64,000 nucleotides of DNA from contig NZ_JACDIT010000012.1 of NCBI RefSeq assembly GCF_013839445.1, positions 1 to 64,000 of the forward strand, written 5' to 3'. This document shows positions 33,325 to 43,023 of the stretch, one piece after another. Position numbers and translations under genes: made by a program. The stretch's first letter is position 1; every line of letters starts with the position of its first letter. Under the pieces are notes generated by a model, which made no database searches, was not told the origin of the DNA, and saw only the letters and a list, made by a program, of their open reading frames with translations. The stretch comes from Chthonobacter albigriseus. Lineage in GTDB: Bacteria; Pseudomonadota; Alphaproteobacteria; Rhizobiales; Pleomorphomonadaceae.

Positions 33325-34800
33325 GTGGTGCGTCATCGGTGGGCTCTGCTCGTGCTGACCTGCCTGCCGGCGGCTCTGCTACCGGTCGGGGTGGGGCTCG
33401 GCAACGGCCTGCTCGCCCACCGCGAAGACCTGGACGACCGTGACCGGGCCCGTGTCGCCAAGGTCGTCGCGCCGGCCTTCGACTTCACCGACGGCGAGCC
33501 CTTCGAGGCACTCGCCGGCGGAGCCGCCACCACCCGGACCGTCCCGACCGAGGACGCCTTCACCCAGCCCTCGGCCAACCTCCCCGACGAGCGCCGCCAG
33601 ACATTCATCCTCGGCCATGCCTTGTTCCGGAAGACGTGGGTCTCCTCCCCGTCCTCCACCCAGGCCTCCGACGGACTCGGGCCGCTCTTCAACGCACGCT
33701 CATGCGAGCAATGCCATGTGAGGGATGGCAGGAGCAGGGCGCCCGGCGAGCACGGCGGTCCGGGCTTCGTCCTGCGCCTCTCCATCCCCGACGGCGAGGG
33801 CGGAACCACCTTCGAACCGACCTATGGCTGGCAGCTTCAGGACCGCGCCGTCCCAGGTCTCCCCGCCGAGGGCCGCGTTACGGCTACACCGGTCGTTTCG
33901 ACGACTACACGCGCCGGAGAAGCCGCTACACGTCTCGAAAAACGCGACTACACCATCACGGAAGAATCCGCCGGTGCGCTGCATCCGGAAACACAGATAT
34001 CCCCGCGCGTCGCCTCCCCGATGATCGGCCTCGGCCTCCTGGAAGCCATTCACCCCGGCGACATCCTGGCCAACGCCGACCCCGACGACCGCGACGGGGA
34101 CGGCATCTCCGGGCGGCCGAACATCGTCGAGGGCAGGTTGGGCCGCTTCGGCTGGAAGGCCGCCGAACCCGACGTCCCGACCCAGGTTGCGGCCGCGTTT
34201 TCCGCAGATCTCGGCCTTTCCACGCCGCTCCGGCCCGACCCCGCCGGCGACTGCACGCCCGCCCAGGCCGCCTGCCGCTCGATGCCGGATGGGGTCCAGG
34301 CCCGCCTCGGATCGGACGAAGTGCCGCAAGATGTTCTTGAACTCGTGTCATTCTACGCCCGCAATGTCGCTGTACCTGTCCGGCGCACCGTGAAGGACCG
34401 CACGGTCCTTGCCGGCAAACAGGTCTTCTACGAGGCGGGATGTCAGAAATGCCATACTCCGAAGTATGTGACGCGGCGAGATGCTCAGTCACCTGATCAT
34501 TCATTTCAACTGATCTGGCCTTATACGGACTTGTTGCTGCATGACATGGGTGATGGACTGGCCGACAACAGGCCGGAGGGTGCCGCGAATGGACGGGAAT
34601 GGCGCACGCCCCCGCTTTGGGGTATCGGACTCACCCACCGGGTCGAGCCCGACGCCGGCTTCCTTCACGACGGCCGCGCCAAGACGCTCCTGGAAGCCGT
34701 GCTCTGGCACGGCGGGGAGGCGGAGGCGGCCCGAAACCATGTGGCGTCGCTCGATCCGGATAGCCGCAACGCATTGATAGCATTCCTGAATTCTCTCTGA
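33325..34800 (+). CDS. Di-haem c-type oxidoreductase (DUF1111, thiol oxidoreductase-like)
   Basis: Periplasmic cytochrome of 491 residues. Two haem c motifs are seen: CEQCH at 127-131 and CQKCH at 373-377. An N-terminal hydrophobic segment at about 6-25 serves as signal or anchor. The family is distantly like MauG/cytochrome c peroxidase, and in imelysin operons it probably oxidises or reduces iron for uptake. The start is GTG at 33325 (a second GTG follows directly). It lies 35 bases after the first imelysin gene and 13 before the second. Confidence 0.9.
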   Translation: MVRHRWALLVLTCLPAALLPVGVGLGNGLLAHREDLDDRDRARVAKVVAPAFDFTDGEPFEALAGGAATTRTVPTEDAFTQPSANLPDERRQTFILGHALFRKTWVSSPSSTQASDGLGPLFNARSCEQCHVRDGRSRAPGEHGGPGFVLRLSIPDGEGGTTFEPTYGWQLQDRAVPGLPAEGRVTATPVVSTTTRAGEAATRLEKRDYTITEESAGALHPETQISPRVASPMIGLGLLEAIHPGDILANADPDDRDGDGISGRPNIVEGRLGRFGWKAAEPDVPTQVAAAFSADLGLSTPLRPDPAGDCTPAQAACRSMPDGVQARLGSDEVPQDVLELVSFYARNVAVPVRRTVKDRTVLAGKQVFYEAGCQKCHTPKYVTRRDAQSPDHSFQLIWPYTDLLLHDMGDGLADNRPEGAANGREWRTPPLWGIGLTHRVEPDAGFLHDGRAKTLLEAVLWHGGEAEAARNHVASLDPDSRNALIAFLNSL

Positions 34801-34813
34801 GAGGCAGCCCCCG

Positions 34814-35977
34814 ATGCCCCTGTTCGCCTCCACCGGCCCTCGGCTCGCGAAGCGGCTCGCCGACCTCGCCGTCGCCTCGGCGCTCACCCTCGCGGCCTTG
34901 CTCGCCGGCACCGGACGCGCCCCGGCGCAGGAAGCGGAAACCCAGCGCGAACAACCGGTTACCGAGGATCAGTATGCCGCCGTCGTCCGCGCCATCGTCG
35001 AAAAACACATTCGCCCCGCCGCCGAACGGCTAAGCCAGGACGCCGAGCTCCTCTCCGCCGACGTTCAGGCGCTCTGCGCCAACCCGACCGAGGACTCCCT
35101 CGCCACCACCCGGCGAAGCTTCGAGTCCACCGTCCGCGCCCTGGCGGCCATGGACGGCATCCGGATCGGCCCGCTGGTACAGGACAACCGGTTGGAAAAA
35201 CTGGCGTTTTGGCCCGATCCGCGCGGCATCGGCCTGAAGCAGGTACAGGCCGTTCTCGTCAAGGCGGACGCTACCGCCGCCGATCCCGCCACGCTCGCCG
35301 GCAAGTCGGTGGGCGTTCAGGGACTGACCGCTCTGGAGTTCGTGCTCTACGGAACCGGCGCCGAGGCGCTGCTTCAACCGGCTGACCCGGCCGGCGCCTT
35401 CCGGTGCCGCTACGGCGCCGCCATCGCCGCCAATGTCGCCGGCCTTTCCTCAACACTCGTAGAGGGTTGGGAAGGGGAGGGCGCCGACCTCCTGCTCCAA
35501 CCTGGGCCCCGGAACCCGCAGTTCCGCACCCATGCCGAAGCCGCCGGAGCCCTTTTCTCCGCCATGGCCACGGGCCTGGAGGTGCTCGCCGACCAGAAGC
35601 TCCGTACCCCGCTGGGCGACAGCGCGGAGAAGGCCAGGCCCAAGCTCTCCTACTTCTGGCGTAGCAGTCAGACCTTCCCCTCGATCGCGGCGACGCTGGA
35701 AGCGATCCAGCACGAGTTCGAGGTGAGCGGAGCCTCCGATCTCCTTGAAAAGCCACAGCTTTGGCTGGCCAACTCGATCGTCTTCGAAGCCGGCAACGCC
35801 GCCCGAAAGGCGCAAGGCATCACCCTTCCGCCCGCCGAAGCCTTCAACGATCCAGCGGTCCGCGAACAGGCGAAATACCTCTCCATCGTCGCCTCCAGCC
35901 TGAAGCGCTCGATCGGCCGGGAGACGGCGGTCGCCCTCGGCCTGGAACAAAGCTTCAACGCCCTCGACGGGGACTGA
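34814..35977 (+). CDS. Second imelysin family protein, metal-motif His replaced
   Basis: Secreted protein of 387 residues with a signal peptide (hydrophobic 18-32, cleavage near APAQ-E at 36-40). It aligns with the first imelysin over the signature region, but the motif is GLTALE at 170-175, so the His of GxHxxE is Thr172 while Glu175 remains. The next residues FVLYG match FLLWG of the first copy, so the alignment is secure. It may bind metal differently or act as a scaffold partner of the first. It is coupled closely to the di-haem gene before and the DUF1513 gene after (3 bases). Confidence 0.88.
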   Translation: MPLFASTGPRLAKRLADLAVASALTLAALLAGTGRAPAQEAETQREQPVTEDQYAAVVRAIVEKHIRPAAERLSQDAELLSADVQALCANPTEDSLATTRRSFESTVRALAAMDGIRIGPLVQDNRLEKLAFWPDPRGIGLKQVQAVLVKADATAADPATLAGKSVGVQGLTALEFVLYGTGAEALLQPADPAGAFRCRYGAAIAANVAGLSSTLVEGWEGEGADLLLQPGPRNPQFRTHAEAAGALFSAMATGLEVLADQKLRTPLGDSAEKARPKLSYFWRSSQTFPSIAATLEAIQHEFEVSGASDLLEKPQLWLANSIVFEAGNAARKAQGITLPPAEAFNDPAVREQAKYLSIVASSLKRSIGRETAVALGLEQSFNALDGD

Positions 35978-35980
35978 ACC

Positions 35981-37096
35981 ATGGACCGCCGCGCCTTTCT
36001 GCGCCTCTCGGCCGGCACCCTGACCGCCGCTGTCCTCGGACCCCGCCGCCTTCATGCCGCCACCGTCGGCGGCGAAGCGCTCTACGCCTCCTGCGTCAAG
36101 CTGCCGAACGACAGCTATGCCGTTGCGATCATGAGCGAATCCGGCGCAATCCAGTTTCTGCGCCCGCTTCCCGACCGCGGCCACGACGTCGCCTTCGACC
36201 CCGTCTCCCGCCGCTGCGTCGCCTTCGCCCGCCGGCCGGGCACCTTCGCCGTCGTCGTCGATCTCGACGGGCGGACGGAGCCGGTCGTCCTTTCGGCCGC
36301 TCCCGGCCGCCATTTCTACGGCCACGGGGTCTTCACTGCCGACGGATCCATCCTCTACGCCACCGAAAACGACTTCGAAGCGGCGGGCGGGGTGGTCGGC
36401 ATTTACGACGCAAAGGCGGATTTCCGCCGGATCGGCGAGTTCTCCACCGGCGGCGTCGGCCCTCACGAACTGGTCTGGCTGCCGGACGGCCGCACCCTCG
36501 CCGTCGCCAACGGCGGGCTCGACACCCACCCCGATTTCGGCCGCGTCGCCTTGAATTCTGCAGAAATGCAGCCCTCGCTCAGCCTGCTCGAGGCTGAAAG
36601 CGGCCGTCTTCTCGCCACCGAGACACTCGACCGCGATCTCGCCGCGCTCTCCATCCGGCATCTCGCGGTCGATGCTGCCGGCGCCGTCTGGTTCGGCTGC
36701 CAGTACGAGGGCGATCCCATGGACCTGCCGCCACTCGCCGGCCGGCTCGTTCCGGGCCGGCGGGCGGAACTCTTCTCGCTTCCGGACGAACTCCAAGCCG
36801 GCGCCCGCAACTACGTCGGTTCGGTCGCCGCCTCGGCGGACGGCGAGCTCGTCGCCTTCTCCGCGCCCCGCGGCGGCATCGTCTTCGCCTTCGAGGCGCG
36901 ATCGGCGCGCTTCGCCGGCAAAGTCGAATTCAACGACGGCTGCGGCATCGCCCCCGCTCCGGTCCGGGGGCCGAGCCTGCTCGCGACCTCCGGCACGGGC
37001 CGGATCGCAACCGTCGAACGGTCGAGCGGACTGGCGATCACCCCCGTCGGACGGGACGATCTCGCCTTCGACAACCACTTGAATCTGCTGGCCTGA
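35981..37096 (+). CDS. DUF1513 beta-propeller protein with Tat-type signal
   Basis: Predicted periplasmic seven-bladed propeller of 371 residues, last gene of the iron operon. The N-terminus DRRAFLRLSAGTLTAAVLG is a twin-arginine-type signal. Repeated blade-like segments contain phrases such as GHDVAFDP, FYGHGVFTADG and VGPHELVWLPDG. The family regularly accompanies imelysin and di-haem genes; its molecular job is not known. It ends directly against the convergent PfkB-kinase stop. Confidence 0.88.
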   Translation: MDRRAFLRLSAGTLTAAVLGPRRLHAATVGGEALYASCVKLPNDSYAVAIMSESGAIQFLRPLPDRGHDVAFDPVSRRCVAFARRPGTFAVVVDLDGRTEPVVLSAAPGRHFYGHGVFTADGSILYATENDFEAAGGVVGIYDAKADFRRIGEFSTGGVGPHELVWLPDGRTLAVANGGLDTHPDFGRVALNSAEMQPSLSLLEAESGRLLATETLDRDLAALSIRHLAVDAAGAVWFGCQYEGDPMDLPPLAGRLVPGRRAELFSLPDELQAGARNYVGSVAASADGELVAFSAPRGGIVFAFEARSARFAGKVEFNDGCGIAPAPVRGPSLLATSGTGRIATVERSSGLAITPVGRDDLAFDNHLNLLA

Positions 37097-38026
37097 TCAG
37101 GCCGGTACCTCGTGCCGCCACGGTGGGTTGGCACCGGCCCGCGAACAGGTCACCGCCGCGCAGGTGACGCCGAACGTCAGCGCCTGCGTGAGTTCGTCGG
37201 CGGTCAGCCCCGCCAGTTCGTCGGCGTCGATGCGGCCAGCCTCCTTGAGCGCGACCAGCATCGAGCCCTGGAAGGTGTCGCCGGCCCCGATCGTGTCGAC
37301 CACGTCGACCTTGGGCGCCGCCACCTCGATCCGGCCGGCCTTCGCATGCCACGCGACCACGCCCTTGCCGCCCCGCGTCACGATCACCAGCTTCGCGCCG
37401 CCGTCGAGGTAAGCCTTCGCCTTCGGCTCGTAGTCGTCGCCGCCGAAAAGGTAATCGAAATCCACGTCCGACATCCGCACGATGTCCGCCCGCGCTGCGA
37501 ACTCCGCCATCCGCGCCACATAGCCCGCCTTGTCGCGGACCAGAGTCGGCCGGCAGTTCGGATCGAACGAGATGGTCGCCAGCCCCTTTGCGGCGTCGAC
37601 CAGTGCCAGATAGGCGGAGGACGACGGCTCGTTGATCAGCGTCGTCGACCCCACATGCACCGCATCGATGGCGGCAAAGGGGATGGTGCCGGGCTGGAAG
37701 GACCAGAGCCGGGCGGCGGTCGTCTCGTCATAGAAGGCGTAGTGCGCCTCGCCGTTCACCAGCCTGACGAAGGCGAGGGTGGTTTCCAGGTCCGAGCGGT
37801 CGGAATAGCGCAGGTCCACCTTCGAACCGCTCAGGTGATCGGCGATCATGGTCCCGAACAGGTCCCGCGAGATTCCGCCCACGAAGCCCGTCGGTGCGCC
37901 GAGCCGCGCCATCGCCACCGCGATGTTGAGGCAGGAACCGCCCACAGCCGGCACGTAGGCGTCGCGGCCGTCGCCGGCTTTCACGGGAACGAAGTCGATC
38001 AGCGCATCGCCGCAGGAAAGAAGCAT
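37097..38026 (-). CDS. PfkB family carbohydrate kinase (fructokinase-like)
   Basis: Ribokinase-superfamily sugar kinase of 309 residues. The sugar-binding GGSCLNIAVAMARLG is at 29-43, FDPNCRP at 154-160, and the anion-hole/catalytic DTIGAGDTF includes Gly247-Asp250, with Asp250 the base. The FDPN block is common in fructokinases. It stands alone; with xylA (which also isomerises glucose to fructose) and an unassigned hexose transporter in the window, fructose is a reasonable substrate but not proven. Confidence 0.88.
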   Translation of the reverse strand: MLLSCGDALIDFVPVKAGDGRDAYVPAVGGSCLNIAVAMARLGAPTGFVGGISRDLFGTMIADHLSGSKVDLRYSDRSDLETTLAFVRLVNGEAHYAFYDETTAARLWSFQPGTIPFAAIDAVHVGSTTLINEPSSSAYLALVDAAKGLATISFDPNCRPTLVRDKAGYVARMAEFAARADIVRMSDVDFDYLFGGDDYEPKAKAYLDGGAKLVIVTRGGKGVVAWHAKAGRIEVAAPKVDVVDTIGAGDTFQGSMLVALKEAGRIDADELAGLTADELTQALTFGVTCAAVTCSRAGANPPWRHEVPA

Positions 38027-38129
38027 CGCATTTGGCTCGGGTTCGCGGCCCCTGCGCCCATCGCAAAGGCCGCGACCTTGCTACCGACAAATGCATCATC
38101 CCGCAACGGCTGCGGCGTTCGGCCGAGCC

Positions 38130-38969
38130 TCAGCCGCCCGCCTTCTTGGCGTTGGGGAAGAACACCTGCTCGCCGCTCACCTTGAAGTCAGCGATCGCCT
38201 TCTGGCCCTCGTCGGAGATCACCCAATCCACGAACGCCTTGCCGGCCTCTGCCTTCACCCTCGGGAACTTGACCGGGTTGACCAGGATGATGCCGTACTG
38301 GTTGAGGAGCTTGGTGTCGCCTTCGACGACGATGGTGAGCTCGCCCTTGTTCTGGAACGCCGCCCAGGTGGCCCTGTCAGTCAGCGCGTAGCCGCTCATC
38401 CCGGCGGCAATGTTGAGAGTCTGGCCCATGCCCGACCCGGTCTCCCGGTACCAGCCGCCGGACGCTGCCTTCACATCCACCCCGGCCGCCTTCCAGAGCT
38501 TCAGCTCCGCCTTGTGCGTGCCGCTGTCGTCGCCGCGCGAGACGAACGGCGCGCCCGCCGCCGCCACCTTGGCCAGCGCCGCCGCGGCGTCCCTGGAGCC
38601 GGCGATGCCGGCCGGATCCGCCTTCGGTCCGACCACGACGAAGTCGTTGTACATGACATCGAAGCGCTCGACGCCGTTGCCTTCGGCGACGAACTTTTCC
38701 TCGTCGGCCTTGGCGTGCACGAAGAGCACGTCGCCATCGCCGTTGGCGGCGTTCTTGATCGCCTGACCGGTCCCCACCGCCACGACGTCCACCCGGATGC
38801 CGGTCTTCTGCTGGAACAGCGGCAGCAGATGGTCGAACAGCCCGGAGTTCGCGGTCGACGTGGTCGACTGCACGATGATCGACTTCTCCTCGGCGAGCGC
38901 GCCTGCCAAAGCGCCGATCGTCAGCAGTACGGCGCCCGCGGCGCCGAGGATGGATCTTCTGTTCAGCAT
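38130..38969 (-). CDS. tupA: Tungstate ABC transporter substrate-binding protein TupA
   Basis: Periplasmic oxyanion-binding protein of 279 residues. The signal peptide is residues 1-26. The oxyanion-binding STTST lies at 35-39 just after it, the TupA hallmark that separates it from ModA. Later blocks SRGDDSGTHKAE and TLNIAAGMSGYALTDR are also typical. It is last in the order tupB-tupC-tupA on this strand and overlaps tupC by seven bases. Confidence 0.92.
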   Translation of the reverse strand: MLNRRSILGAAGAVLLTIGALAGALAEEKSIIVQSTTSTANSGLFDHLLPLFQQKTGIRVDVVAVGTGQAIKNAANGDGDVLFVHAKADEEKFVAEGNGVERFDVMYNDFVVVGPKADPAGIAGSRDAAAALAKVAAAGAPFVSRGDDSGTHKAELKLWKAAGVDVKAASGGWYRETGSGMGQTLNIAAGMSGYALTDRATWAAFQNKGELTIVVEGDTKLLNQYGIILVNPVKFPRVKAEAGKAFVDWVISDEGQKAIADFKVSGEQVFFPNAKKAGG

Positions 38970-39763
38970 GAGTTGGTCTCCTCCTGGGGAATGAGCCGGC
39001 CATCGAGGTAGGCTCGCGCCTCGGCCGAATGAGGTGAGAGGAAGAAGTCGGCAGCCGCGGTGTGTTCGCGCACCACGCCGCCGGAGAGAAACACCACGTC
39101 GTGCGCCAAGCGCCGGGCCTGGGCCACGTCGTGGGTGACCAGGATGACCTTGACGCCCTGGCTCTCTGCGGATCGGATGAGCGCCTCGACGGCCGCCACC
39201 GAGGCGGGATCGAGGCTCGCTGTGGGTTCGTCGAGGAGCAGCACCCCGGGTCCGGTCGCGAGCGCCCGCACGATCGCCAGGCGCTGTTGCTCCCCGCCGG
39301 AAAGCACCCGCGCCGGTCGATCCGCCAGCGCACCGAGCCCCGCCGCGTCGAGGAGGCTGCGGGCCTTGCCGCGAGCCTCGGCGACGCCGCGGAGCTTCAA
39401 CACGAAGGCGACATTGTCGAGCGCACTGCGCCGGAGCAGAACCGGCCGCTGGAACACGAAGGACTGGGTGAGCCGGGTGGCGTCCGTTGGCCGGTCGTCT
39501 CCCCACCGGACGGTCCCTCGCGTCGGCAAGAGCAACCCGTTCGCAAGCCGGAGGAAGACGCTTTTTCCGGCGCCGTTGGGCCCGAGCAGGACGGTCAGCC
39601 CCGAGGGCGAGAGGGTCATCGACACCTTGTCGAGGATCGTCTTGCCGCCGGCCTCAAAGCCGAGATCGACGGTTTGCAGGCTCCGCTGACACCGGCTGGT
39701 CCGGACTTGCGGGGCGCTGGCGAACCGGCCCGGAAAGGGCACGGTCGAGACGATGCTAGCCAT
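38963..39763 (-). CDS. tupC: Tungstate ABC transporter ATP-binding protein TupC
   Basis: ATPase of 266 residues. Walker A GPNGAGKS is at 61-68, the signature LSGGE at 154-158, Walker B LLLDEP at 175-180 with H-loop His211. About 25 residues at the N-terminus precede the usual domain, so a later start is possible. It overlaps tupB by eight bases and tupA by seven, so the three are coupled. Confidence 0.92.
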   Translation of the reverse strand: MASIVSTVPFPGRFASAPQVRTSRCQRSLQTVDLGFEAGGKTILDKVSMTLSPSGLTVLLGPNGAGKSVFLRLANGLLLPTRGTVRWGDDRPTDATRLTQSFVFQRPVLLRRSALDNVAFVLKLRGVAEARGKARSLLDAAGLGALADRPARVLSGGEQQRLAIVRALATGPGVLLLDEPTASLDPASVAAVEALIRSAESQGVKVILVTHDVAQARRLAHDVVFLSGGVVREHTAAADFFLSPHSAEARAYLDGRLIPQEETNSC

Positions 39764-40463
39764 GCCCCGCCTCCCGCGTTGCCAGCGACAGTGCGGCGAC
39801 GGTGGCGTTGACCGCCAGCGCGATCAACAGCAGCACGAACCCGAGGGCGAGGGCGAGGGCGAGATCGCCCTTGGAGGTCTCCAGCGCGATCGACGTCGTC
39901 ATCACGCGCGTGACGTGGGCGATGTTGCCGCCGACGATGATCACGGCGCCGACCTCCGCGATCGCTCGGCCGAAGCCGGCGAGCGCGACCGTGGCAAGGC
40001 CCGACCTGCCGTCGCGCAGCAGGGCGAGGAGCGCTGTCGGCCAGGGCACGACCAGCGTCCGGAACGTGTCGGCGTATTCCCGTGCCAGCGTTTCCACCAC
40101 CTGCCGCGACAGCGCCGCGACGATCGGGGTGATCAGGACGGCTTGGGCCACGATCATTGCCGAGGGTGTGTAGAGAAGCTGCAGGAACCCGAGCGGTCCG
40201 GCGTTCGACAGCATCATGTAGACGAGCAGCCCGACCACGACGGGAGGCAGTCCCATCAGGGCGTTCAGGCAGACGATGACGAACGAACGCCCCCGAAACT
40301 GACGAAATCCGATCAGAGCCCCCACCGGAAATCCGATCAGGCACGCGACGAGAAGAGCGGACCCGGTCACCGCAAGGGACAGCCCGACGATGCCCATCAG
40401 GGTCGGATCCAGGCCGATCAGCAACTGGCCTGCAAGGACGAAGGCGAGGGTGAAATCTTGCAT
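39756..40463 (-). CDS. tupB: Tungstate ABC transporter permease TupB
   Basis: Inner-membrane subunit of 235 residues, about five to six helices. LMGLPPVVVGLLVYMMLS and GFGRAIAEVGAVIIVGGN are characteristic of TupB. I chose the ATG at 40463 (MQDFTLAFV), since the longer frame adds 33 non-membrane residues that reach into the divergent promoter. It heads the tup operon. No molybdate/tungstate regulator gene is in view. Confidence 0.92.
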   Translation of the reverse strand: MQDFTLAFVLAGQLLIGLDPTLMGIVGLSLAVTGSALLVACLIGFPVGALIGFRQFRGRSFVIVCLNALMGLPPVVVGLLVYMMLSNAGPLGFLQLLYTPSAMIVAQAVLITPIVAALSRQVVETLAREYADTFRTLVVPWPTALLALLRDGRSGLATVALAGFGRAIAEVGAVIIVGGNIAHVTRVMTTSIALETSKGDLALALALGFVLLLIALAVNATVAALSLATREAGHG

Positions 40464-40651
40464 CGTGTCGATAAGAAAAAAGGCTACGGTCGCGTTCGCG
40501 GTGGGCACTGGAGCCGTGAGGCCGCCATAGTGATGGCGTAGCGAGCAGCGTCGGCCTAGCACGATCTTCTGCGCCTACGAGCGCAAAGTTGTCGCATAGT
40601 CTCATTGATGGAACCAACGCAAGTAAGCGCAGAAAGGTGCAGGTAGACTTG

Positions 40652-41878
40652 ATGACGGACGGTGTCGTTGTGGTGGGCGGCGGTCACGCCGGAGCAGCCG
40701 CGGTGGCGGCTTTGCGACAGGAAGGCTTCGCGGGACCGATCCGACTCGTGACCGCCGAGGCTGACCTGCCGTATCAGAGGCCGCCGCTTTCCAAGGCTTT
40801 CCTGAAGGATCAGGGCACCGAACCGCAGTTGATCCGACCTGAGGCCTTCTACGCCGCCCAGGGCGTCGACGTCGAACTCGGGGCAACCGTCACCGGCATC
40901 GACCGGATCGACCGCACCGTGACTCTCGCCGACGGACGACGCCTGCGCTACGACGGCCTGACGCTGGCGACCGGAGCCCGGGTCCGAAAGCCGGATGTGG
41001 AAGGCGCCGGTCTTGCCGGCATCCACTACCTGCGCACCACGGCAGACGCCCGGGCGTTGCGGGTGGCCCTGGGCCAGGCGACCAGCGTGGTCGTGATCGG
41101 CGGCGGCTTTATCGGGCTTGAAGTGGCCGCCACGGCCGCCGCCCTCGGCAAGCGGGTGACGGTCCTGGAGGCCGGCGATCGCCTGATGGGCCGGGCGGTT
41201 GCGCCGGAAATCTCAAGGCATATGCTCGAGCGCCACCGCGAGGCCGGCATCGACGTGCGTCTCGCGACGTCGCTCGGTCGCTTCCTCGGCTTTCGCGGGC
41301 AGCTGGTGGGCGTCGAGCCAGCGGGATCCACCGCGCCGATCGAGGCCGAACTCGCCCTGGTCGGTATCGGCGTGATCGCCAACAGTGAACTTGCTCAGGC
41401 AGCGGGGCTGGCGACGGACGGCGGCATCCTGGTCGACTCGCATATGCGCACCAGTGATCCCACCATCGTCGCCTGCGGGGACGGCGTCGTGTTCGACCAC
41501 TGGCACGCCGCTCGGCGGGTTCGCATCGAGTCCGTCCAGAACGCGACGGACCAGGCGCGCCACGCCGCAATGGCTCTCCTCGGCAAGCCGGATCCCTATC
41601 GCCAGGTGCCCTGGTTCTGGTCCGATCAGGGACCCACGAAGCTTCAGATGGTCGGGTTGTCCCATGGCGCAGACCGGATCGTGCTGCGCGGGCGGGCCGA
41701 TGACGGTCGCTTCTCCGTCTTTCATTTCCATCGGGAACGCCTCATCGCCATCGACAGCGTCGACCGCCCCGCCGACCACATGGTCGGCCGGCGCCTGCTG
41801 GCGGCGGGAACAGTTCTTCGACCGGACCAGGCGGCCGACGAAAGCGTGGACCTGAAGGCGCTGCTTTCCGCCGGTTGA
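40652..41878 (+). CDS. FAD-dependent ferredoxin/rubredoxin reductase
   Basis: Flavoprotein of 408 residues that would pass electrons from NAD(P)H to a small iron-sulfur protein, usually for an oxygenase. The FAD loop GGGHAG is at 9-14, YQRPPLSK at 41-48 is typical of BphA4/ThcD-like reductases, the NAD loop GGGFIG is at 150-155, and VACGDG is the second FAD contact. A C-terminal reductase domain follows. The ATG at 40652 starts the first Rossmann strand; upstream TTG is unlikely. No ferredoxin or oxygenase gene is adjacent. It is divergent from tupBCA. Confidence 0.88.
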   Translation: MTDGVVVVGGGHAGAAAVAALRQEGFAGPIRLVTAEADLPYQRPPLSKAFLKDQGTEPQLIRPEAFYAAQGVDVELGATVTGIDRIDRTVTLADGRRLRYDGLTLATGARVRKPDVEGAGLAGIHYLRTTADARALRVALGQATSVVVIGGGFIGLEVAATAAALGKRVTVLEAGDRLMGRAVAPEISRHMLERHREAGIDVRLATSLGRFLGFRGQLVGVEPAGSTAPIEAELALVGIGVIANSELAQAAGLATDGGILVDSHMRTSDPTIVACGDGVVFDHWHAARRVRIESVQNATDQARHAAMALLGKPDPYRQVPWFWSDQGPTKLQMVGLSHGADRIVLRGRADDGRFSVFHFHRERLIAIDSVDRPADHMVGRRLLAAGTVLRPDQAADESVDLKALLSAG

Positions 41879-41966
41879 CCTGAGCCCGACTGCTACGCCC
41901 TTGACGATGTGATCCCACCGAGATACTGCGTGAATCATATCATCTCCATGAGGGGCGTCGGGCGGG

Positions 41967-42989
41967 ATGAAGGTTACGCTGAAGGATGTCGCGGAGGCCG
42001 CTGGCGTCAGCATCGCCACGGTCGATCGCGTGCTGAACCGCCGGGAGGGGGTGCGCGGCGCCACCGTCGAACGCGTCGAGGGCGCGATCCGGCGTCTGGG
42101 TTACGCCCCGTCCAGCCTGGCCTCCCGCGTCCAGCCGCTGCCCAACCGCTTTCTTTTCATTCTGCCGTCCGGTGACAACCCGTTCTTCGCGGCCCTGGCC
42201 GACGCCGTGCACCGGCTGAAGGAATGGCTGCCCTTCGGCGGTTCCACCTACGACGTGGTCGAAGTCGACGTGTTCGACGGCGAGGCGCTGGCCCGCGCGC
42301 TCGGCGCGGTGAGCCGCGACGTCTACGCCGGCGTCGCGGCGGTCGCGCTCGACCATCCCGCCGTACGCGAAGCCGTCAACCAGCTCCGCCGCGACGGCCT
42401 GGCGTTGGTGACGCTGGTCTCCGACGTGCCGTCTTCCAACCGCGACCGCTACGTCGGCGTCGACAACACCTCCGCCGGGCGTACCGCCGGCACGCTGCTC
42501 GGCCGCTTCCTGCCCGACCGCAAGGGCAAGGTCGCGTTGATCGCCGGGTCGCTGGCGCTGCGGGACCATGCCGAGCGGCGCTTCGGCTTCGAACAGGTCA
42601 TCGCCCAGGATTTTCCGTCCGTGGAGGTCGTCGCCGTCCGGGAGGGGCGGGACGATCCGGCGCGCGTCAAGCTCCTCGCCGAGGAGGTGCTGCGCGCCCA
42701 TCGCGATCTTGCCGGCCTCTACAATGTCGGCGCCGGCACCCATGGCGTGATCGAGGCGCTGGAGGCTGCGGGCAGGGCCCGCGACGTGGTCTTCATCGCC
42801 CACGAACTGACCGAAGAGAACCGGGCCGCCCTGGTCCGCGGCACCATCGACGCCATCATCAACCAGGATGCCGGCCACGAGGCCCGGTCCGCCGCGCGGA
42901 TCCTCCAGGCGCTCGCCAACGGTTGGCCCATCCTGGACGACCAGGAGCGGATCCGGATCGACATCTTCCTGCGCGACAACGTCCGTTGA
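41967..42989 (+). CDS. LacI family regulator of the xylose genes
   Basis: Regulator of 340 residues. Helix-turn-helix LKDVAEAAGVSIATVDRVLN at 5-24, then a hinge and a sugar-binding domain of the periplasmic-binding-protein kind. The phrase NRREGVRGATVERVEGAI and the domain resemble rhizobial regulators that sit with xylA-xylB. It is 34 bases before xylB on the same strand, so it may be in one operon with the genes it controls. No clear operator was found in the 88 bases upstream. Confidence 0.85.
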   Translation: MKVTLKDVAEAAGVSIATVDRVLNRREGVRGATVERVEGAIRRLGYAPSSLASRVQPLPNRFLFILPSGDNPFFAALADAVHRLKEWLPFGGSTYDVVEVDVFDGEALARALGAVSRDVYAGVAAVALDHPAVREAVNQLRRDGLALVTLVSDVPSSNRDRYVGVDNTSAGRTAGTLLGRFLPDRKGKVALIAGSLALRDHAERRFGFEQVIAQDFPSVEVVAVREGRDDPARVKLLAEEVLRAHRDLAGLYNVGAGTHGVIEALEAAGRARDVVFIAHELTEENRAALVRGTIDAIINQDAGHEARSAARILQALANGWPILDDQERIRIDIFLRDNVR

Positions 42990-43023
42990 ACGGGCGCAAC
43001 GAGAACACAAGGGGAGGAGCCCA

